DNA from: Simplicispira suum | GTDB taxonomy: Bacteria > Pseudomonadota > Gammaproteobacteria > Burkholderiales > Burkholderiaceae_C | DNA length: 64,000 bases | NCBI RefSeq assembly: GCF_003008595.1 | Contig: NZ_CP027669.1 | Span: forward strand, 124,001-188,000 | Direction of reading: 5' to 3' | Shown here: positions 24,297-32,600 of the stretch, piece after piece | Layout of the letters: the number at the start of each line of letters is the position of its first letter | Position numbering within the stretch: the first letter of the stretch is position 1 | The notes under the pieces: generated by a model | The model's input: the letters and a program-made list of their open reading frames with translations, nothing else | The model's database searches: none | Told to the model about the DNA's origin: nothing | Position numbers and translations under genes: made by a program

Positions 24297-24320
24297 AAAA
24301 AACCGGCCCCTCAGGGCCGG
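24295..24320 (-). terminator. Rho-independent terminator after the PA2169-type gene
   Basis: CCGGCCC (24303-24309) and GGGCCGG (24314-24320) form a seven-pair stem reading into TTTTTTTT on the minus strand. It lies just after the stop of mfd on the plus strand, where no T run follows, so it serves the minus-strand gene. Confidence 0.85.
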
Positions 24321-24342
24321 CAACGCTATGGGTTGGGTGCCA

Positions 24343-25272
24343 TCAGGCATTGGCAAAGCGGTCCCGCATGGCTTTGACTTCGTCGTGGTTGCGCTGGGCG
24401 CCGCCCGCCTGGCGCGACACCAAATCGCGCACCGTCGCGGGCAGGGGTTTCTTCAAAGCCTTGCGGTAGGCAGCAACGGCTGAGTCTTCGCCCCGTTCGC
24501 ATTCCTGCAGCACCGCCTTGTCGTCCATGGTCGAGAGCGCCGTCTTCACCGCGACCCAGCCCCGGTGCATGGCGCCGGCCATGGTGCCGCCGTCGGCAGG
24601 ATCGCCGCCGTATTGGCGAATGGTCTGCTCCAGCTCGGTGGCAGCCGACGCGCAGTCCGCAGCGCGGCGCAACAAGAGCGCCTTCACCTCTGCGGAATCA
24701 GCGTGTTCAGCCGAGGTACGAAAACCGTATTCCCCGTCGCGGCTGGTTTCCAGCAGGTCGTTGAGCACATCGACCACGTCGTCGTTATCCAAGGTTCCAG
24801 TCACGGTGCCCACTGCCCCGACGCGCTCCCGCGCTGCCCGTGCAGCGTGGCGGGCTTCAGGCCATTCCAACGGCGACGTTCCGCGATCCGTGATCCAGCG
24901 GTCACGCAAGCTCGGCTCTACGGTTTCAAAAGGCCCTTCGTACAAGCCCACTGACTGCCAGCCGAGCGCATAGGCAGGGTGGTAGTCATCGTAGCTTCGC
25001 TCTGGCGTGACGTAGGGTTCGTCGCGATACGCCTCGCGCCAGTAAGCCTCCTCTGCGGTAGGGTTAACGGCCTCGGCCGCGGCCTTGCCTGCCAAGCCAC
25101 CCGCCACGGCACCCACCACGCCACCGATGGCAGCGCCTACCGGGCCGCCAAAGGCACCTGTGGCGGCTCCAGCCGCTGCACCGCCCACGGCAGCACCCAA
25201 GCCCGTGCCCACGGGGTGGGCACCTGGCTCGTTGGTAATTGGATCGCGGTTCGCATCGTTCCGATCGGACAT
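24343..25272 (-). CDS. PA2169/DUF2383 four-helix protein with glycine-zipper N-terminus
   Basis: A 309-residue protein in two parts. Residues about 15-70 form a glycine/alanine-rich zipper (GTGLGAAVGGAAAGAATGAFGG and following GxxxG repeats) that probably inserts in a membrane. The C-terminal 150 residues match the PA2169/DUF2383 ferritin-like four-helix family (LDNDDVVDVLNDLLETSRDGEYGFR, AATELEQTIRQYGGDPADGGT). The middle has tyrosine-rich linker sequence. Function is unknown; the family is linked to stress. AAGGAG precedes the ATG at 25272. Relatives often consist of the C-terminal domain alone, so the fusion is notable. Confidence 0.83.
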   Translation of the reverse strand: MSDRNDANRDPITNEPGAHPVGTGLGAAVGGAAAGAATGAFGGPVGAAIGGVVGAVAGGLAGKAAAEAVNPTAEEAYWREAYRDEPYVTPERSYDDYHPAYALGWQSVGLYEGPFETVEPSLRDRWITDRGTSPLEWPEARHAARAARERVGAVGTVTGTLDNDDVVDVLNDLLETSRDGEYGFRTSAEHADSAEVKALLLRRAADCASAATELEQTIRQYGGDPADGGTMAGAMHRGWVAVKTALSTMDDKAVLQECERGEDSAVAAYRKALKKPLPATVRDLVSRQAGGAQRNHDEVKAMRDRFANA

Positions 25273-25410
25273 GTCTAGCTCCTTGGTTGAATCAATGGAG
25301 CCATTCTGGGAGTGGCACTGCCTGGCCTGGGTGCGCGCCCCGCGCGCTGGCGTGTAGGACTTTTGCGCATCCACCCGCGCGCACATCAGGCCTTGCGAAG
25401 GCAGATAAAA

Positions 25411-25467
25411 ACGCTATTGAAAAGATAGCTTTTAGTGCTTACAGAATAAGCGCTAGAGCCCATTTTC
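25411..25467. repeat. Dispersed palindromic repeat, copy B
   Basis: Arms TAGTGCTTA and TAAGCGCTA (25433-25455, one wobble) followed by GAGCCCATTTTC, preceded by ATTGAAAAGATAGCT. The TAG stop codon of ntrC lies in the right arm (25453-25455), so the repeat overlaps the end of that gene. Confidence 0.8.
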
Positions 25468-27054
25468 ATTCAAATTCTTGACGTCAAGGCCTAGCTCCTG
25501 AATCTTGCGCGTGATGGTATTGCGGCCAATGCCCAGGCGCTGCGCAGCTTCCATGCGCCGTCCGTGCGTGGCGTCCAGCGCGCCCGAGATCAAGCAGGAC
25601 TCAAAGCGCTGCGCCAGACGATCCCAGACCTCGTTGCCGCCAGCGGCCAGCAAGGCGCGTACTTCCAGAGCCAAGGCCTGCTCCCAGCCGCCTGCCATGG
25701 CAGCGTTTGCTGCGGACACGGACCGAAGGGTTTCCGCGCCAGCTGCGCTCTCGGCAGCAAGCACCTGCGGCGCGCCGAGCGCTGAGGTGTGCAGGCCCGC
25801 CGGTCGGGCTTCGTCTGCCGAGACGGCAGCACCCGAAGGGGGTGCGGGCGTCTCGCCACGCATTGCAGGGGTTGCAGGATAGGCAAGCACCTCGGGCGGC
25901 AGGTCTTGCAGCGAAACAACTTGAGCTGGCGCCATGACGGTGAGCCAATGGCAGATGTTCTCCAGTTGCCGCACGTTGCCCGGAAAGTCAAAGTCGGCCA
26001 GCCGCGCAAGCGCCGACTCGGCAATCCGCTTCGGCTCGACGCCCAGCTGGCGTGCGCTCACCTGCAGAAAATGGCGCGCGAGCATGGGAATGTCCTCGCG
26101 CCGCTCACGCAGCGCAGGCAGGCGCAAGCGGATGACGTTGAGGCGGTGAAACAGGTCTTCGCGAAAAACACCCTCTTTGACGCGCTGCTCCAGATTCTGG
26201 TGCGTGGCCGCCACGACGCGCACGTGGGCCTTTACCGCGCTGTGACCACCGACACGGTAGAACTGGCCGTCTGAGAGCACGCGCAGCAAGCGCGTTTGCA
26301 GGTCGAAGGGCATATCGCCAATTTCATCGAGAAACAGGGTGCCGCCCTCAGCCTGCTCAAAACGTCCGCGCCGCTGCGTCTGGGCCCCTGTGAACGCGCC
26401 GCGTTCGTGGCCAAAGAGTTCGGACTCCAGCAAATCTTTGGGAATCGCCGCCGTATTGATGGCAACGAACGGGCCTTGCGCAACGGGTGAATGCTTGTGC
26501 AAGGCGCGCGCCACGAGTTCCTTGCCCGAGCCGGACTCGCCAGTGATCAGCACCGTGACCTGGCTCTGGCTCAGGCGTCCGATGGCGCGAAACACGTCCT
26601 GCATGGCGCTTGCCTGGCCCAGCATCTCGGGCGCCAGTTCGGCAGTTTCCTGCGCAACATCCTCGCGCTGGCTCTCTTGTACCGCGCGGCGGATCAGTTC
26701 GACCGCCTTGGGCAGATCAAAGGGCTTGGGCAGGTATTCGAATGCCCCGCGCTGGAAGGCCGAAACGGCGCTGTCGAGGTCTGAAAACGCCGTCATGATG
26801 ATGACCGGCAGGCCGGGCTGCAGCGCCTGCACACTTTCGAGCAACTGCAGCCCCGAGCCCCCAGGCATGCGGATGTCGCTGACCAGAACCTGCGGACCCG
26901 GCTGGGCCTGCACGCCTTGGGCGATGGCGGCCATCGCATCCAGCACCTCGCGCGGGTGGCTGAAGCTGCGCGTGCTCAAACCCTCGCGCGCAAGGGCCTT
27001 TTCCAGCACGAAGCGGATCGAAGGGTCGTCATCTACTATCCAGATCGGCTTCAT
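25453..27054 (-). CDS. glnG: NtrC, nitrogen regulation response regulator
   Basis: A 533-residue sigma-54 activator. The receiver has IVDDDPSIR and the phospho-acceptor in LVSDIRMPGG (Asp near 60). The AAA+ domain has Walker A ITGESGSGKE, the sigma-54 contact loop GAFTGA, and LFLDEIGDMP. The C-terminal Fis-type helix-turn-helix is RRMEAAQRLGIGRNTITRKIQELGL. A variable linker of about 100 residues, rich in alanine and proline, precedes the HTH and is longer than in enteric NtrC. The last codons and the stop lie in a dispersed repeat. It follows ntrB by 33 bases and presumably acts at the glnA enhancer (30453-30492). Confidence 0.95.
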   Translation of the reverse strand: MKPIWIVDDDPSIRFVLEKALAREGLSTRSFSHPREVLDAMAAIAQGVQAQPGPQVLVSDIRMPGGSGLQLLESVQALQPGLPVIIMTAFSDLDSAVSAFQRGAFEYLPKPFDLPKAVELIRRAVQESQREDVAQETAELAPEMLGQASAMQDVFRAIGRLSQSQVTVLITGESGSGKELVARALHKHSPVAQGPFVAINTAAIPKDLLESELFGHERGAFTGAQTQRRGRFEQAEGGTLFLDEIGDMPFDLQTRLLRVLSDGQFYRVGGHSAVKAHVRVVAATHQNLEQRVKEGVFREDLFHRLNVIRLRLPALRERREDIPMLARHFLQVSARQLGVEPKRIAESALARLADFDFPGNVRQLENICHWLTVMAPAQVVSLQDLPPEVLAYPATPAMRGETPAPPSGAAVSADEARPAGLHTSALGAPQVLAAESAAGAETLRSVSAANAAMAGGWEQALALEVRALLAAGGNEVWDRLAQRFESCLISGALDATHGRRMEAAQRLGIGRNTITRKIQELGLDVKNLNENGL

Positions 27055-27087
27055 AAGCAGTCATTCCCCGTTGGCAGTCGTCATTCC

Positions 27088-28167
27088 TCAGGGAAGCGGA
27101 ATGAGCATACGAAAGTCGGTGCAACCGGGCACGCTTTCGCATTCAATCAATCCATGGTGCTGCTGCACAAACGTCTGCGCCAGCGTCAGCCCCAACCCCG
27201 AGCCGCCCTCGCGTCCCGACACCAGGGGATAGAAGATTCTTTCCCGGATGGCGTCGGGCACGCCAGGCCCGTTGTCGATGACATGCAATTCCAGTGCCAG
27301 GCGATAGCGCTGCCGTCCAAAAGTGACCTGGCGCGCTACACGGGTGCGCAAGGTGATGCAGGCATTGCCTTGTGCCATGGCTGGCAACAAGGCCTGGGCC
27401 GCGTTCTGCACAATATTGAGCACGGCCTGAATCAACTGTGCACGGTCGCCGCGGAACTCGGGGATGGAGGTGTCGTAGTCGCGCTGGATATGCAGACCCT
27501 GGGGATACTCCACGAGGATCAGAGAACGCACGCGTTCACACACCTCGTGAATGTTGACGTCGCCGACCTGGTGCGGGTGCCGGTGCGGGGCCAGCAAGCG
27601 GTCGACGAGGCTTTGCAGTCGGTCGGCCTCGTGCACGATGACCTCGGTGTACTCGCTCAGCTCGGGGCTTTGCAATTCAAGCGCAAGCAGCTGCGCAGCG
27701 CCGCGGATACCGCCCAGCGGGTTCTTGATTTCGTGTGCCAGGTTGCGAATCAACTCCTTGTGGCCCTGCGCCTGCTCCAGCAACCGCTCCTCTCGGTCCT
27801 GGCGTACCTGCTGCTCCAACGGCCAAAGTTCAACCACGATATGCCCGCGCAGCTCACCCGTGGCAAGGTTCATATGCACGGGAACACTGTCCTGGTGCGG
27901 TCGCCGCAGCAGTGCCTCAAAGCGCAGGGCCGCAAAATCGTTGCTGTGCGCACCGGCCAGCGCAGTCTGGATCAGTGCGGGCTCGGTGAAGAACTGGCTG
28001 AAATCGCCCCCCACCAGACTGCGCCGGGATGCACCCAAGGCTTGCTCCAGCGCTGCATTCACATACCACACCGAACCATCGGCATGCAGCACCGCCACCA
28101 GCACCGAGAGCAGGTCAAAGGCCTGGAACGATGGGGGGCTGCGCGGCGCGGCCCCACGGACCCGCAC
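27088..28167 (-). CDS. glnL: NtrB, nitrogen regulation sensor kinase
   Basis: A 359-residue soluble histidine kinase that phosphorylates NtrC under nitrogen limitation and is switched to phosphatase by PII. A PAS-like domain (residues about 15-100, GSVWYVNAALEQALGASRRSL) precedes the phospho-acceptor box IRNLAHEIKNPLGGIRGAAQLL, the N box VLNIVQNAAQAL, and DNGPGVP plus GREGGSGLGLTLAQ. The GTG start at 28167 directly abuts the TAA of the DUF4124 gene (TAAGTG). No better start exists before residue 120. It lies between DUF4124 and ntrC. Confidence 0.93.
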   Translation of the reverse strand: MRVRGAAPRSPPSFQAFDLLSVLVAVLHADGSVWYVNAALEQALGASRRSLVGGDFSQFFTEPALIQTALAGAHSNDFAALRFEALLRRPHQDSVPVHMNLATGELRGHIVVELWPLEQQVRQDREERLLEQAQGHKELIRNLAHEIKNPLGGIRGAAQLLALELQSPELSEYTEVIVHEADRLQSLVDRLLAPHRHPHQVGDVNIHEVCERVRSLILVEYPQGLHIQRDYDTSIPEFRGDRAQLIQAVLNIVQNAAQALLPAMAQGNACITLRTRVARQVTFGRQRYRLALELHVIDNGPGVPDAIRERIFYPLVSGREGGSGLGLTLAQTFVQQHHGLIECESVPGCTDFRMLIPLP

Positions 28168-28674
28168 TTAGCGCACCGGAGGGAGGCGCTCGATTTCGCG
28201 CCGGATGCCTTCCACATCGGCTTCGGCACGCGCCAGCGCGGCCTTCAGCTCTGCGGTGCGTTCCATGTACTTCTGCGGGTTGCGCAAATCGAGGGCATTG
28301 CGCTGCGGCGAACCATCGTTGTATTCCTGCTTGGTTTCGGCCAAACGCGCCTGCGCCTTCTTTAGTTCCGACTCCAGAATGGCACGCGCATCCGCGTCGC
28401 GAGCACGCTGGTCATTGGGGTCCACGCGCGGCGCCGATGGAGGCGAGGCGGCCGCCTTCGGTGCTGCACCACTGCTTCCCCCAGCCGGACGCGTTCCCTC
28501 CACCACGGTAATGTTTCCACCCTCCACCACCTTGCAATTGCGCTCCTTGGCCACTGCAGCATTGTTGGTGTATTCGTTGCCGCAGCGGTAGATGCGGTTT
28601 TGGGCGAACGCGGCCGGCACGGCCAATGCCAGGCCAAGGCAGGACGAAAGCAGGGAGAAAGTGATTTTTTTCAT
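28168..28674 (-). CDS. DUF4124 domain exported protein
   Basis: A 168-residue protein with a clear signal peptide (MKKITFSLLSSCLGLALAVPAAFAQ). A short DUF4124-like domain follows (RIYRCGNEYTNNAAVAKERNCKVVEGG, with paired cysteines), then a linker and a coiled-coil C-terminus (about 100-165, ELKKAQARLAETKQEY and AELKAALARAEADVEGIRREIERL). The function is unknown, but this protein commonly lies between glnA and ntrB in Betaproteobacteria. The ATG at 28674 begins the signal peptide. Confidence 0.82.
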   Translation of the reverse strand: MKKITFSLLSSCLGLALAVPAAFAQNRIYRCGNEYTNNAAVAKERNCKVVEGGNITVVEGTRPAGGSSGAAPKAAASPPSAPRVDPNDQRARDADARAILESELKKAQARLAETKQEYNDGSPQRNALDLRNPQKYMERTAELKAALARAEADVEGIRREIERLPPVR

Positions 28675-28820
28675 AGGCAGACCGAAGCGCGTTGGGCGCA
28701 GTGTGCGGCCAGTATCGCCCAAAACGCCAAGAATCTTCAACCTGCGGACGGTCACGGCTGGGCGCTACCAGGCGTGCGCCTTGGCAGCGCGCAAGTTGGC
28801 GCGCCACAACACTTCAATGG

Positions 28821-28843
28821 AAAAAGGCGGCCGAAGCCGCCTC
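28821..28843 (-). terminator. Terminator after glnA
   Basis: GAGGCGGC-TTCG-GCCGCC followed by TTTTT on the minus strand, 30 bases after the glnA stop. The UUCG loop is stabilising. It would reduce read-through into DUF4124-ntrB-ntrC. Confidence 0.88.
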
Positions 28844-28873
28844 AATCCGGCGCTACGCGGGCTCGCGCGCCGC

Positions 28874-30289
28874 TTACAGCGAGTAGTACATGTCGAATTC
28901 CACGGGGTGCACGGCCTGGCGAAAGCGAGTGACCTCGCCCATCTTGAGCTCAATGTATGCGTCCACCATGGAGTCACTGAAAACACCGCCCTTGGTAAGG
29001 AAGGCACGGTCTGCGTCCAGCGCCTCCAGCGCCTGATCCAGACTGTGGCAGACCGTAGGTACCAGCTTGTCCTCTTCGGGCGGCAGATGGTAGAGATCCT
29101 TGGTGGCGGCTTCACCGGGGTGGATTTTGTTTTCCACACCATCCAGACCCGCCATCAACAGGGCTGCAAAGCCCAGGTAGGGGTTCATCAGCGGATCGGG
29201 GAAGCGCGCCTCCACACGGCGACCCTTGGGGTTGGCCACGTAGGGAATACGGATGGAAGCAGAGCGATTCTTGGCCGAATAAGCCAGTTTCACCGGCGCC
29301 TCGAAGTGCGGCACCAGGCGTTTGTAGCTGTTGGTACCGGGGTTCGTGATCGCGTTCAGCGCCCGGGCGTGCTTGATGATGCCGCCGATGTAATACAGAG
29401 CAAAGTCCGACAGGCCGGCATAGCCGTCGCCGGCAAACAGGTTTTTGCCGTCCTTCCAGACCGACTGATGCACGTGCATGCCCGAGCCGTTGTCGCCCGC
29501 GTAGGGCTTGGGCATGAACGTGGCGGTCTTTCCATAGGCATTGGCCACGTTGTGAACCACATACTTTTGCAGCTGCGTCCAGTCGGCCCGTTCCACCAGC
29601 GTGCTGAACCGGGTGCCAATCTCGTTCTGGCCGGCACCGGCCACCTCGTGGTGGAACACTTCCACCGGGATGCCGACCGATTCCAGGATCAGGGACATTT
29701 CAGCGCGCATGTCGTGTGTGCTGTCAACCGGTGGCACAGGAAAGTAGCCGCCCTTGACCGTGGGGCGGTGCCCCCGATTGCCGCCTTCGAGCTTGGCTCC
29801 CGTATTCCAAGGTGCCTCGTACTCGTCGATTTCGACACTGACATTGCCGGGCTCGTTGCTCCAGCGCACGCCATCAAAAATGAAAAATTCGGGCTCAGGG
29901 CCAAAGAATGCAGTGTCACCCAAGCCCGACGCCTTGAGGTAAGCCTCGGCCCGCTTGGCAATGGAGCGCGGATCGCGGTCATAGGCCTTGCCATCGCTGG
30001 GCTCGATCACGTCGCAAGTCATGATCAGCGTCGTCTCCTCGAAGAACGGATCAATATTGGCTGAATTGGGATCGGGAACCAGCTGCATATCGGACGCTTC
30101 GATGCCCTTCCAACCTGCGATCGACGAGCCGTCAAACGCATGCCCCGAGGCAAATTTTTCTTCGTCAAAGTGCGATACGGGAACCGTGGTGTGGTGCTGC
30201 TTGCCACGGGTATCGGTGAACCGGAAGTCGACAAACTTGACCTCGTTTTCCTTCACCATCTTCATTACGTCTGCAACGGTCTTGGCCAT
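28874..30289 (-). CDS. glnA: Glutamine synthetase type I
   Basis: The 471-residue dodecameric enzyme that makes glutamine from glutamate, ammonia and ATP. Signature regions are present: FDGSSIAGW, the metal and ATP segments [21 protein letters not shown] and [15 protein letters not shown], substrate-binding [12 protein letters not shown], and NRSASIRIP. The adenylylation tyrosine is Tyr400 in [10 protein letters not shown], so activity should be controlled by GlnE. AGGAGA precedes the ATG. The leader carries a sigma-54 promoter with NtrC-like sites further upstream. Confidence 0.97.
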   Translation of the reverse strand: MAKTVADVMKMVKENEVKFVDFRFTDTRGKQHHTTVPVSHFDEEKFASGHAFDGSSIAGWKGIEASDMQLVPDPNSANIDPFFEETTLIMTCDVIEPSDGKAYDRDPRSIAKRAEAYLKASGLGDTAFFGPEPEFFIFDGVRWSNEPGNVSVEIDEYEAPWNTGAKLEGGNRGHRPTVKGGYFPVPPVDSTHDMRAEMSLILESVGIPVEVFHHEVAGAGQNEIGTRFSTLVERADWTQLQKYVVHNVANAYGKTATFMPKPYAGDNGSGMHVHQSVWKDGKNLFAGDGYAGLSDFALYYIGGIIKHARALNAITNPGTNSYKRLVPHFEAPVKLAYSAKNRSASIRIPYVANPKGRRVEARFPDPLMNPYLGFAALLMAGLDGVENKIHPGEAATKDLYHLPPEEDKLVPTVCHSLDQALEALDADRAFLTKGGVFSDSMVDAYIELKMGEVTRFRQAVHPVEFDMYYSL

Positions 30290-30337
30290 CCGAATCTCCT
30301 GAGTAAATCGGGGTTAAGTAAGTATCTTGGAAAACAA

Positions 30338-30356
30338 AAGCAGTTTGTGTGCCAGT
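30338..30356 (-). promoter_or_regulatory. Sigma-54 (RpoN) promoter of glnA
   Basis: On the minus strand CTGGCACACAAACTGCTTT matches the -24/-12 consensus TGGCAC-N5-TTGC with one mismatch, and the invariant GG and GC are exactly ten bases apart. The predicted transcription start is near 30329, about 40 bases before the glnA ATG. Confidence 0.85.
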
Positions 30357-30442
30357 GCTGCAGCAGATCGCTGCAAACAGCAGCCCGCGTCTGACAAGCT
30401 GTCACGCTTCGTTTTGGTGCATTTTGCGTCGACATGCTCGAC

Positions 30443-31267
30443 CTAGCCAGAACGCACCATTTCGGGGCCAAGTCGAGCACCAACTTGGTGCAAACCTGAA
30501 AGAAGGGCTTCCCAAGCCGGTGCTACGAGGCCGCTTGGGCCCTTCACTCCCAATTCGATATGGCGACCATGCATTGGATGGTCAACGCTTGGCAGACAGA
30601 ACACCGCAATCTCAGGATGCTCGCGCTCCAGGGCTTCCATCAGAGGGGTCAGCAGGGCTTCCTGACTGTCGAAAACGACCACCGAATGCTCTGTTCGCGC
30701 AGCCTGATGAAAAAAATCTGCGTAGAAGGTATCGAGCACCCAGGCGATCATCGGCCACGCCATCACCGGAAAGCCGGGCACAAAATAAACAGCAGCTCGA
30801 GAACCCGGTGGCGCACAAAAAAAGCCAGGGATCTGGTTGTAAGGATTTGGGATGATGTGCGCACCGCTCGGAAACACGCCCATCTTCAATCGCTGCTGAT
30901 TGTCTGCACGCGTGGGTTCGTAGGGCTCACCGTTTTCGCAAGCCAGGCGCCGAATGCGTGCGTCGATAAGCACTTGCGCCTCGGGATGCAGCACGGCCGG
31001 TACACCCAGGGCCTGCGCTGCACATTCACGCGTATGGTCGTCAGGCGTCGCGCCGATACCACCTGTGCAAAAGACGACATCGCCCGAAGCAAACGCCCGC
31101 CGCAGTGTCGCTGTAATGCGCTGCGCGTCGTCACCCACATATTCGGACCACGCCAAACTCAGGCCACGCTCTCTGAGCAGCTCAATCACTCTGCAGAGGT
31201 GTTTGTCGATGCGCTTGCCCGACAAAATCTCGTCGCCAATGACGATCAGACCGAACTGAAAACTCAT
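30443..31267 (-). CDS. CinA-like molybdopterin-binding domain protein
   Basis: A 274-residue protein matching the N-terminal molybdopterin-binding (MoCF-like) domain of CinA: GLIVIGDEILSGKRIDKH, DVVFCTGGIGATPDDHTRE and PGFPVMAWPMIAWVLD. It lacks the C-terminal nicotinamide-nucleotide amidase domain of full CinA, as is usual for this betaproteobacterial form. The exact reaction is unknown. Its start overlaps the stop of the EI24-type gene (ATGA). Its 3' end contains NtrC sites for glnA, whose start codon lies 153 bases beyond its stop. Confidence 0.85.
   Translation of the reverse strand: MSFQFGLIVIGDEILSGKRIDKHLCRVIELLRERGLSLAWSEYVGDDAQRITATLRRAFASGDVVFCTGGIGATPDDHTRECAAQALGVPAVLHPEAQVLIDARIRRLACENGEPYEPTRADNQQRLKMGVFPSGAHIIPNPYNQIPGFFCAPPGSRAAVYFVPGFPVMAWPMIAWVLDTFYADFFHQAARTEHSVVVFDSQEALLTPLMEALEREHPEIAVFCLPSVDHPMHGRHIELGVKGPSGLVAPAWEALLSGLHQVGARLGPEMVRSG
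30453..30469 (-). promoter_or_regulatory. Probable NtrC binding site 2
   Basis: GCACC-ATTTC-GGGGC matches the NtrC dyad GCACC-N5-GGTGC with one mismatch, 23 bases from the perfect site. It lies within the last codons of the CinA-like gene. Confidence 0.6.
30476..30492 (-). promoter_or_regulatory. NtrC binding site 1 (perfect dyad)
   Basis: GCACCAACTTGGTGC at 30477-30491 is a perfect match to the core NtrC dyad GCACC-N5-GGTGC, about 155 bases upstream of the predicted glnA transcription start. It is inside the coding sequence of the CinA-like gene, encoding its LHQVG segment. Confidence 0.8.
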
Positions 31268-32124
31268 GCTGTTGTCGCACTTTGCGAAGCCGCCTGCCCC
31301 GGCAACTTTGGCGACGAAGCGGTGTCTCGGAGGTTATTGAGGGCTGCCAAACAATAGTGCGCGAACCACAGGGATGAGAATGCAAACACCAAGGTGTAAA
31401 TCCAAATCCCGACAGGAATGAGTACAAAAAACGCTGCTGCAAATACCAGACCCGACGCCCAGACAATTGCGGGCGCAGCTCCAAGGTAGCCGGTAATCAG
31501 ACCAATCGCCAACAATGCGACCCGGTGGCGCTTCAAAATGAGTACACGCTCTTGCGGATCTGCGTGCTCTGCCAATGCGTCAAACGCCATGACGCGGTAG
31601 GCCAGCCAACCCCAGATGAGCGGGGGCAAAACCAGCACCAGAGGCGGAATGAGCCACAGCGGCATCGAAGCAAACAGAGCGAGGAGTGCCAAGGCCATCG
31701 AGGCCAGCGACCAAGCCATGCTGTGAAGAAAAGAGGCTCCTTTGCGGCGCTCAAGCTCCGGGAACCGGCGCTGTGCGACCAAGCCTACCAAGGCAGGCGT
31801 CATCATGGTTGCCACCACCAGAAGTGACAGCACGACGACGACTGGAACGACGACCGCCAGCACCAGCATTGGCGCCAATACGGACGGCAGATTCCCCGCG
31901 CCCCAGGAACTCAGCCAACTCCACAAGCTTCCCATGAGCCCGGACGAATTGATCCATTCGGCTACGGCCACCACCGCAGCGTCCCAGTAGAAGTGCCCTA
32001 GCAACAAGGCGCCAAGTCCCATGAGCAAAAGCGGCAGCAGCGACAGAATGAGCACGCGCGGCAACACGCAATACGCCATGGCGCGCCAGAATGAATCCAT
32101 CAAAAGCGGCATGGGGATGAGCAT
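31264..32124 (-). CDS. EI24 / CysZ-like multi-pass membrane protein
   Basis: A 286-residue membrane protein. Hydrophobic segments fall at about 20-45 (VLPRVLILSLLPLLLMGLGA), 80-110 (VLAVVVPVVVVLSLLVVATMM), 140-180 (two close segments rich in L and P) and 205-255 (AIGLITGYLGAAPAIV and FVLIPVGIWIYTLVFAF). This layout fits the EI24 domain family, which includes the sulfate transporter CysZ; sulfate transport is not shown. The frame is open far upstream but the upstream part is compositionally unlike a protein. ATG 32124 or 32112 is the likely start. Overlaps the CinA-like gene by four bases. Confidence 0.78.
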   Translation of the reverse strand: MLIPMPLLMDSFWRAMAYCVLPRVLILSLLPLLLMGLGALLLGHFYWDAAVVAVAEWINSSGLMGSLWSWLSSWGAGNLPSVLAPMLVLAVVVPVVVVLSLLVVATMMTPALVGLVAQRRFPELERRKGASFLHSMAWSLASMALALLALFASMPLWLIPPLVLVLPPLIWGWLAYRVMAFDALAEHADPQERVLILKRHRVALLAIGLITGYLGAAPAIVWASGLVFAAAFFVLIPVGIWIYTLVFAFSSLWFAHYCLAALNNLRDTASSPKLPGQAASQSATTA

Positions 32125-32600
32125 ACTCGCAGGCTGAAGTGCGCGCCCTCGGCAGTACGCCGGACCCATCGCCACCCGACCGCACCGAGACGTCGCCAAA
32201 GCGGCCATTCGATCGGCAGCACCGACAGCACGACCGGCGCTCGTGGTCGTCCACAAGCTCCTGGCCGTTGCGCTGCGCCGCCTACTGTAGCGATTCGGCG
32301 TCATCCTGGGGCACCGCACGGTGCGCATAGTGCGATCTAGGCCAACGAGGTCTTGATTCGACGAGGGCGGATACGCGCGAGTCATCTGTCCCTCCTGCCC
32401 TGAAGGGATTGTGGGCGAGCAAGGTCTCTTGGCGCTGGCAGCGCTGAGGGTCTGGCGCAGCTGCATAGACATCTGCAACGCAGAGCGAATCCTTGGCGCA
32501 GAGATGCCGACCGCGACAAATCCTTCGACCCGCATGGACCGCGATTGCCATGGTGCACGACGGCAAGCTTGGCGATGAACGTGCTGGCATCGCCGTCGTA
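32125..32600. other. Gap upstream of the EI24-type gene
   Basis: Frames are open on both strands but none has a plausible ribosome-binding site or recognisable domain. It presumably holds the promoter for the EI24-CinA pair. Nothing else is seen. Confidence 0.4.

Noticed and set aside
24303..24320. Terminator for mfd
   Set aside because: The stem has its T run only on the minus strand, so it serves the PA2169-type gene; no separate mfd terminator is visible.
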